The position numbers and the translations under genes were made by a program. A stretch of DNA of 15,861 nucleotides from Dongia_A sp035274225 (GTDB lineage Bacteria > Pseudomonadota > Alphaproteobacteria > Dongiales > Dongiaceae), in contig DATEOK010000388.1 of the NCBI GenBank assembly GCA_035274225.1, positions 1 through 15,861 of the forward strand. Reading direction: 5' to 3'. Positions 12,673 to 15,861 of the stretch are shown here, piece by piece. The notes beneath the pieces were generated by a model. It was not told where the DNA came from and did no database searches. It was given only the letters and a program-made list of their open reading frames with translations. How positions within the stretch are numbered: position 1 is the stretch's first letter; every line of letters starts with the position of its first letter.

Positions 12673-14183
12673 TACGGCGCGCTGCGGCCAGCAGCGTGGC
12701 GAGCCTGTTCCTGATGCAGGTGCGGACGTGCCCGGATCGTGTCGCTCTGGTCGATGGTGGTCGCAAGCTGACGTATCGCGACCTCGCTTTCCGCGTGAGC
12801 GCCCTGGCGGGATGGCTGGAGCGACGCCGCATCGCACAGGGCAAGCGGGTCGCGATCCTGTCCGAAAACCGCCTAGAATATCTAGAGCTGTTCCTTGCCG
12901 CCGCCTGGAACGGCGCGATCGTGGCGTGCCAGAACTGGCGCCTGGCGACCCAGGAACTGGCGCATTGTCTGTCGCTGGTGGAGCCGGAGGCCATCCTGGT
13001 CTCGCCGCGTCATGCCGAGCGCTTGTCCCAGCTTCCTATCAAAATCCCGACGGTGCTGACCTTCGGCCCTGACTACGAAGCCGTAGCGACCGGCGCGAAC
13101 GCGACGGGATCGGCGGAAGTGCTCGATCCGGAAACGCCGCTGCTCATCCTCTACACCAGCGGCACGACCGGGTTGCCCAAGGGCGCCGTCATCAGCCACC
13201 GCGCCGAGATCGCGCGCAACATGGTTCTGCGTGCCGAGTTCGGCATCGCGGCGGAGGATGCCTTCGTGGCGTGGTCGCCGCTCTATCACATGGGCGCGGC
13301 GGAATTCTCGCTCGGCACCTTGATGAGCGGCGGGACCGTGTTTGTGGTCGACGGCTTCGACGTCGCGCGGCTGATCGAGATCGTCGCGACCGAGCGGATC
13401 GGCTGGCTGCTGTTGATGCCCGGCATGGTCGGGCGCTTCGCGGCCGAGCTGAAGCGCGCCGCGGTCACGGTCCAGGGCGTGAAGGTCTGCGGCGTGATGG
13501 CCGACCTGGTGCCGCCCGCGGAGATCGCCGAGGTGACGACGCTCTTGAACGCGCCCTATGCCAATACTTTCGGCGCGACCGAGACCGGCTGCCCGCCGTG
13601 CTCGTCGAACCTCATCCCCGTCGGCGTCGCGCCGGCCAGGCTGTCGAAGCAGCAAAGCCCGTTCTGCGAGGTGCGCCTGGTGAATGCCGAGGACAACGAG
13701 GTTCCCGACGGCAAGCCAGGTGAGCTGTGCATGCGCGGGCCGACCTTGTTCAGCGGCTATTGGCGCGCGCCGGAGACCAACGGCAAGGATTTCCGCGGCG
13801 GGTGGTTCCACATGGGCGACGTGTTCGTGCGCAACCCGGACGGCACGCTCGATTTCGTCGACCGCGTGAAATATCTGATCAAGTCGGGCGGGGAGAACAT
13901 CTATCCCGCGGAGATCGAGCGCGTTCTGCTGCAGGACAAGCGTGTCGCCGACGCCGCAGTGGTCCGCAAGCGCGACCCCAAGTGGGGCGAGGTGCCGGTC
14001 GCCTTCGTCGCGCGACATGATGATGCGCTGACGGAAGATGACCTGCGCGGCCGCTGCCGTGCGCAGCTGGCGGGCTTCAAGCAGCCCAAGGAAATCCATT
14101 TCATCCCGTTCGACGCCTTTCCGCGCAGCGCGTCGGGCAAGATCCAGCGCCACGAGCTGGAGCAAAGACTGAGGGAACCATGA
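12642..14183 (+). CDS. AMP-forming acyl-CoA synthetase/ligase (ANL superfamily)
   Basis: Enzyme of 513 aa that activates a carboxylic acid with ATP to an acyl-adenylate and transfers it to CoA. ANL motifs in order are the P-loop YTSGTTGLPKG (171-181), NTFGATETG (A5), GWFHMGD with D393 (A7), the hinge DRVKYLIKSGGENIYPAEIE (A8), and SASGKIQ with the catalytic lysine K500 (A10). The length is normal for medium/long-chain or aromatic acyl-CoA ligases. The start is uncertain: the ATG at 12642 lacks a close ribosome-binding site, while an in-frame TTG at 12630 is 10 nt from AGGAGAGG. Its stop overlaps the start of the citryl-CoA-lyase-like gene (ATGA, 14180-14183). The coupling suggests the lyase uses the CoA ester made here. 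Acid substrate unknown. Confidence 0.93.
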   Translation: MVSDTETDGLIRRAAASSVASLFLMQVRTCPDRVALVDGGRKLTYRDLAFRVSALAGWLERRRIAQGKRVAILSENRLEYLELFLAAAWNGAIVACQNWRLATQELAHCLSLVEPEAILVSPRHAERLSQLPIKIPTVLTFGPDYEAVATGANATGSAEVLDPETPLLILYTSGTTGLPKGAVISHRAEIARNMVLRAEFGIAAEDAFVAWSPLYHMGAAEFSLGTLMSGGTVFVVDGFDVARLIEIVATERIGWLLLMPGMVGRFAAELKRAAVTVQGVKVCGVMADLVPPAEIAEVTTLLNAPYANTFGATETGCPPCSSNLIPVGVAPARLSKQQSPFCEVRLVNAEDNEVPDGKPGELCMRGPTLFSGYWRAPETNGKDFRGGWFHMGDVFVRNPDGTLDFVDRVKYLIKSGGENIYPAEIERVLLQDKRVADAAVVRKRDPKWGEVPVAFVARHDDALTEDDLRGRCRAQLAGFKQPKEIHFIPFDAFPRSASGKIQRHELEQRLREP

Positions 14184-14941
14184 GTTCGGACTCCGATACG
14201 CCAACCACGGGCATCGCCAGCCACAGCGCCGATGACGTGTTCATCCGCGGCGCCAGCCTGTGCCGGGAGCTGATCGGCCGGCGCAGCTTCACCGAGGTGA
14301 TCTATTTCCAGATCCTTGGCCACATGCCGACGCCTGACCAGGCGGTGCTGATCAATGCCTGTCTGGTCGCGCTGATGGAGCATGGCTTGACGCCGAGCGT
14401 GCTGGCCGCCCGCCTGACCTATTCCAGCGCGCCGGAAGCGTTGCAGGGCGCTGTGGCCGCAGGTCTGCTCGGTGTCGGCGGCCGTTTCGTCGGCAGCATG
14501 GAAGGCTGCGCTGCGCTGCTGCAAAGGATCGTGACTGCCGAGGACGGCGAGGCCGAGGCAACCCGCATCGCGGTCGAGCACCGCGCCGCGCGCACGCCGC
14601 TGCCGGGCTTCGGGCATCATATCCACAAGCCGGACGACCCGCGCGCGCAACGGCTGTTGGAGCTGGCCCGCGAACGCAAGGTCGCCGGCCGCTATGTCGC
14701 CGCCGTCACCGCGCTCGGCGCCGCCATCGACGCCACCTACGGCCGCCACATCACCATCAACGCCACCGGCGCGATCGCGGCGGTGCTAGGCGATTGCGGC
14801 ATCCCGGCTGAAATCGCCCGCGGCTTCGGCCTGATCGCCCGCTGCGCCGGATTGGTGGGGCATCTGTACGAGGAGCAGCACAAGCCCACCCTGCGCGCTG
14901 TTTGGGAAGCGGCGGAGCAGGCGGTGCCTTACAAGGACTGA
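14180..14941 (+). CDS. Citrate-synthase-fold lyase, citryl-CoA lyase-like
   Basis: 253-aa protein of the citrate synthase superfamily. It is much shorter than citrate synthase (about 370-430 aa) and of the length of citryl-CoA lyases (Ccl), which cleave citryl-CoA to acetyl-CoA and oxaloacetate. Visible landmarks are FTEVIYFQILGHMPT (Y-x-x-LxGxxP-like), MEHGLTPSVLAAR with H68 (oxaloacetate-contact position), PGFGHHIHKPDDPR (143-155) with H146 and R155, and ITINATGAIAAVLGDCGIP (from 191). The loop GVGGRFVGSMEGCA (98-111) lacks the HGG histidine of true synthases. The N-x-D aspartate is replaced by T196. True citrate synthesis is therefore unlikely. Retro-Claisen cleavage of the CoA ester made by the upstream ligase (4-nt overlap) is the best guess. 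Confidence 0.85.
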   Translation: MSSDSDTPTTGIASHSADDVFIRGASLCRELIGRRSFTEVIYFQILGHMPTPDQAVLINACLVALMEHGLTPSVLAARLTYSSAPEALQGAVAAGLLGVGGRFVGSMEGCAALLQRIVTAEDGEAEATRIAVEHRAARTPLPGFGHHIHKPDDPRAQRLLELARERKVAGRYVAAVTALGAAIDATYGRHITINATGAIAAVLGDCGIPAEIARGFGLIARCAGLVGHLYEEQHKPTLRAVWEAAEQAVPYKD

Positions 14942-14951
14942 ATTTCGATTT

Positions 14952-15062
14952 CCCTCCCCCGAGGCGGGGGAGGGCAGGGTGGGGGCGAGGCGCTTCGGCT
15001 CGGCTCAGTTTTTGCAGGATAGAACAACCCCCACCCCAACCCTTCCCCAGCTTGGGGGAGGG
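14952..15062. repeat. GC-rich inverted repeat (BIME-like pair of hairpin units), likely bidirectional terminator
   Basis: Two inverted copies of a roughly 35-nt unit (CCCTCCCCC-hairpin followed by GGG(G)TGGGGG) flank a spacer of about 42 nt. The left unit (14952-14985) holds a 10-bp hairpin, 14952-14961 with 14965-14974. The right unit (15028-15062) holds CCTTCCCCA/TGGGGGAGG (one wobble pair). The outer arms 14977-14985 and 15028-15036 also pair (9 bp). It fills the gap between convergent genes. The pattern matches GC-rich dispersed repeats known in many Rhizobiales genomes; in this window there is one copy. Confidence 0.7.
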
Positions 15063-15087
15063 GGACGATGGTAGAGGCTGAGAAACC

Positions 15088-15861
15088 CTACACCTTCACC
15101 CACTTGCCATCCTTGGCTGATGACTTCACCGCCGCCTCAATGAAGGCGATGCCGCGCACACCATCCTCCACCGTTGGGAACATGACGGCGGGATCGAGCT
15201 TCTTCTTCGACCGTGTGGCGCGGATCGCAGCGGCGACTTCGGTGTAGATGTTGGCGAAGCCCTCCAGGTACCCCTCCGGATGTCCCGGCGGCACGCGGGT
15301 CACCCGCGCCGCGGCCGGTCCCGCAGAGCCGGTGCCGCGTGAGAGGATCTGCGGCGGTTTGTTGAGCGGCGACCAGATCAGCTGGTTCGGATGCTCCTGC
15401 CACCACTCCAGGCCGCCCTTGGTGCCGTAGACGCGAAGCTTCAGGTTGTTCTCGTTGCCTGGCGCCACCTGGCTCGCCCACAGCATGCCCTTGGCGCCGC
15501 CCTTGTAGCGCATCATGACGTGGACGTTGTCATCGAGCTTGCGGCCCTTCACGAAGCTGGTGAGGTCGGCGCTGAGCGAGTCCAGCTCCAGGCCGGTCAC
15601 GAACGCGGCGATGTTGTGCGCGTGCGTACCGATGTCGCCGAGGCAGCCGCCCGCGCCGGCGCGCTTGGGATCGTTGCGCCACACGGCCTGCTTCTGGCCG
15701 GTGTCCTCGATCTTCTCGGTCAGCCAGTCCTGCGGATACTCCACCTGCACTACGCGGATCTCGCCAAGGTCGCCGGCCTTCACCATCGCGCGGGCATGCC
15801 GCGCCATCGGATAGCCGGTGTAGTTGTGGGTGAGGGCGAAGATCTTGCCGCTCTGCTTCAC
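15088..15861 (-). CDS. Gfo/Idh/MocA-family NAD(P)-dependent oxidoreductase (partial, N-terminus beyond window)
   Basis: C-terminal 257 residues of a sugar or polyol dehydrogenase of the Gfo/Idh/MocA family (inositol dehydrogenase-like). The N-terminal Rossmann NAD-binding domain lies past the right edge. The visible part starts within the segment KQSGKIFALTHNYTGYPMARHARAMV, right after the usual EKP motif position. It continues with the substrate-domain motif GGCLGDIGTHAHNIAAFVTG, whose aspartate and histidine are the catalytic pair in this family, then MRYKGGAKGMLWASQ, YGTKGGLEWWQEHPNQLIW, and a C-terminal YTEVAAAI...MFPTVEDGVRGIAFIEAAVKSS. A GTG lies at the very edge but is probably internal. 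Probably part of a sugar-catabolic cluster extending right; a link to the window's transporters is only a guess. Confidence 0.93.
   Translation of the reverse strand: MKQSGKIFALTHNYTGYPMARHARAMVKAGDLGEIRVVQVEYPQDWLTEKIEDTGQKQAVWRNDPKRAGAGGCLGDIGTHAHNIAAFVTGLELDSLSADLTSFVKGRKLDDNVHVMMRYKGGAKGMLWASQVAPGNENNLKLRVYGTKGGLEWWQEHPNQLIWSPLNKPPQILSRGTGSAGPAAARVTRVPPGHPEGYLEGFANIYTEVAAAIRATRSKKKLDPAVMFPTVEDGVRGIAFIEAAVKSSAKDGKWVKV

Noticed and set aside
12882..14204. Minus-strand open frame of 440 codons
   Set aside because: Antisense shadow of the acyl-CoA ligase, whose motifs are intact.

Overview
The window looks like chromosomal DNA from a GC-rich alphaproteobacterium, most likely of the Rhizobiales (Bradyrhizobium/Rhodopseudomonas-like). 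The grounds are the strong GC bias at codon third positions, the long antisense shadow frames this creates, the gene families present, and a CCCTCCCCC/GGGGGAGGG intergenic repeat of a kind I associate with such genomes. The organism call is an inference. I see no tRNA, rRNA, CRISPR array, insertion sequence, phage gene or integrase.

Left part (1-3345, minus strand): a CUT1-type (maltose/glycerol-phosphate-like) sugar ABC transporter runs leftward. It consists of a solute-binding protein, a MalF-like permease and a MalG-like permease cut by the window edge; no ATPase is visible. Two identical 12-bp palindromes lie upstream of the binding-protein gene, and a perfect 15-bp hairpin separates it from the permeases. 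A small secreted lytic transglycosylase gene lies just upstream.

Middle (3523-9549): a LacI-family repressor (minus) is divergent from a complete CUT2-type (ribose-like) sugar transporter operon (plus): binding protein, double-domain ATPase, permease, permease. The shared intergenic region has two sigma-70-like promoters with abutting -35 boxes and three AGCGCT-centred operator-like sites, so the repressor probably controls both itself and the transporter. The repressor appears to use a rare ATT start codon. The sugar is not identifiable from sequence.

Right part (9546-15861): a series of small metabolic and stress genes. These are a DUF1330 protein (minus), a 73-aa two-helix membrane protein (plus), a PAT/Bar-like GNAT acetyltransferase (minus) divergent from an XRE-cupin regulator (plus), and a glutathione S-transferase plus VOC-fold protein operon (minus). 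The latter is divergent from an acyl-CoA ligase plus citrate-synthase-fold (citryl-CoA lyase-like) pair (plus). A Gfo/Idh/MocA oxidoreductase (minus) enters from the right edge. In three of the four convergent junctions the two stop codons are interlocked on the same four bases. The fourth junction holds the GC-rich inverted repeat.

Most novel-looking points: the ligase/lyase pair, whose lyase appears to lack two of the usual citrate synthase catalytic residues; the compact lacI/transporter control region with the ATT start; the overlapping, probably leaderless promoter between the GNAT and XRE genes; and the recurrent interlocked stops. No stretch longer than about 200 bases is without a gene.
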